Assembly: GCA_027073795.1 (NCBI GenBank)
Contig: JALTEW010000372.1
Span: 1-6,389 of the forward strand
Length of the DNA stretch: 6,389 bases
Direction: 5' to 3'
From: a bacterium
GTDB lineage: Bacteria; Desulfobacterota; S145-22
The first letter of the stretch is position 1. Every line of letters starts with the position of its first letter. Shown here piece after piece: positions 5,760 through 6,389 of the stretch. Position numbers and translations under genes: made by a program. The notes under the pieces are model-generated. The model made no database searches. It saw only the letters and a list, made by a program, of their open reading frames with translations, and had not been told where the DNA came from.

Positions 5760-5792
5760 GAGAACCATGAAAAGTGTTTTGGGAGAACCATG
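5760..5792 (+). repeat. 10-bp direct repeat downstream of the terminator
   Basis: GAGAACCATG occurs at 5760-5769 and again at 5783-5792, 23 bases apart start to start. It lies in the 181-bp gap between the terminator and the last gene. Purpose unknown; it could be a chance duplication, a regulator site pair or a remnant of an insertion. Confidence 0.5.
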
Positions 5793-5852
5793 GAGTCCTG
5801 AATATGTGACTTACATTCTTTTTAGTTGTCAATCTTTCATTCCATTACAATG

Positions 5853-5880
5853 TTGACATGATATAAATTTTCCTTATTAT
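5853..5880 (+). promoter_or_regulatory. Predicted sigma70-type promoter of the exported-protein gene
   Basis: A perfect -35 box TTGACA (5853-5858) is followed after 16 bases by TATTAT (5875-5880), in an AT-rich setting about 40 bases before the start codon. The -35 box sits inside a near-palindrome ATGTTGACAT (5850-5859), and its inverse TGTCAA occurs at 5827-5832, so a regulator could bind here. That last point is inference. Confidence 0.6.
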
Positions 5881-5921
5881 TTATGATGTAATTTCTTAAG
5901 CCTATGGAAGGAGGGCGCAAG

Positions 5922-6389
5922 ATGAAAAAAGGCCTGATCATCATGGGAATCATTTTCATATGTGCAGGTGTTGCCATAGCGGGCGGGCTGGTGACAGGGC
6001 AGTCGAGATACAAGTATGAGCCCGGGGGTAAAGTTCTGTTTCAAACCGATTTTCACAAATGCCCTGTGGGTGAGATTCCTGAGGGGTTTGATAAAATAAC
6101 AGGGACGGGTGAATGTGTAAGGTACGGAAACAAAATGTGGTTTGCAGCTAATGTGAACCATGTAGGTCTTATTAAAAAGGTGGATCTTGGGGAAGGCGAG
6201 TTTTCTGTGGATTTTGATCTTATGTTTCTGAAGGGGAATTGCGCTGGAACGGCATTGCGTTTTTATGGCGGTCACAAGCCTGGTGAGGAAAGGCTTCCTT
6301 ATGAAGTAGGGATTGGACCTGGTTGTTCAGGTGAAGCGATCTATGCAGGTATGGAACGTGTTGGCCGAGTCTATAGGAGTTCTTTCAGG
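5922..6389 (+). CDS. Unrecognised exported protein, 3' truncated by the window end
   Basis: 156 codons are open to the right edge with no stop. The start has an excellent AAGGAGG 7 bases upstream and a good promoter beyond. Residues 1-20 look like a Sec signal peptide: a KK n-region, a hydrophobic core over 5-19 and an AIA site before Gly21. Cys14 is not preceded by a lipobox, so a lipoprotein is unlikely. The mature part opens with a FQTDF...CPVGEIPEGF segment (40-56) and then alternates short hydrophobic strands with Gly/Asn turns (for example MWFAANVNHVGLIKKV and FSVDFDLMF). This is the look of a beta-sandwich of the concanavalin A/LamG-like kind, which is inference from pattern only. Four cysteines (47, 65, 107, 135) could form disulfides in the periplasm. 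It is separated from the operon by a terminator and is its own transcription unit. I do not recognise the family. Confidence 0.82.
   Translation, partial: MKKGLIIMGIIFICAGVAIAGGLVTGQSRYKYEPGGKVLFQTDFHKCPVGEIPEGFDKITGTGECVRYGNKMWFAANVNHVGLIKKVDLGEGEFSVDFDLMFLKGNCAGTALRFYGGHKPGEERLPYEVGIGPGCSGEAIYAGMERVGRVYRSSFR

Noticed and set aside
5558..5832. Minus-strand open frames across tRNA-Asn and the terminator
   Set aside because: They read the antisense of a tRNA with a complete cloverleaf, which commonly yields spurious predicted proteins.
5877..6275. Minus-strand open frame (132 codons) opposite the exported protein
   Set aside because: The + strand frame has a promoter, a strong ribosome binding site and a signal peptide. 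The minus frame has none of these.

Overview
The window reads as part of a bacterial chromosome, most likely from the Desulfobacterota (the former Deltaproteobacteria). I infer this from protein character and gene order (ilvB-ilvN-ilvC followed by psd and pssA, an order I recall from that group), not from any marker gene. GC content is moderate. All genes read on the + strand, and most have clear Shine-Dalgarno sites and short overlaps.

Layout. Positions 1-422 hold the 3' end of tsaB (tRNA t6A modification partner). It overlaps a small DUF465/YdcH-like gene (412-648), which overlaps ilvB (645-2342, acetolactate synthase large subunit), followed at once by ilvN (2351-2830, its ACT-domain regulatory subunit). 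After a 138-bp spacer comes ilvC (2969-3985, ketol-acid reductoisomerase). A 228-bp spacer follows, and most of it is a degenerate array with a 7-bp period. Next are psd (4214-4876, phosphatidylserine decarboxylase) and pssA (4873-5616, CDP-diacylglycerol-serine O-phosphatidyltransferase), overlapping by 4 bp. A tRNA-Asn(GTT) with encoded CCA (5630-5705) and a strong intrinsic terminator (5716-5740) close the block. Beyond the terminator, an AT-rich stretch with a good sigma70-type promoter leads to an unrecognised exported protein (5922 to the window end, truncated there).

Function. IlvB and IlvN make the holoenzyme for the first common step of valine/leucine/isoleucine synthesis, and IlvC does the second. 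PssA makes phosphatidylserine and Psd decarboxylates it to phosphatidylethanolamine, so the two form a complete two-step route from CDP-diacylglycerol to PE. The catalytic residues I could check in IlvB, IlvC, Psd and PssA are all present, and so are the effector-site residues of IlvN.

The known genes are ordinary housekeeping genes. The least explained signals are the heptad-phased intergenic array at 3987-4147 and the unrecognised secreted protein at the right edge. I see no defence system, CRISPR array, insertion sequence or phage gene here.
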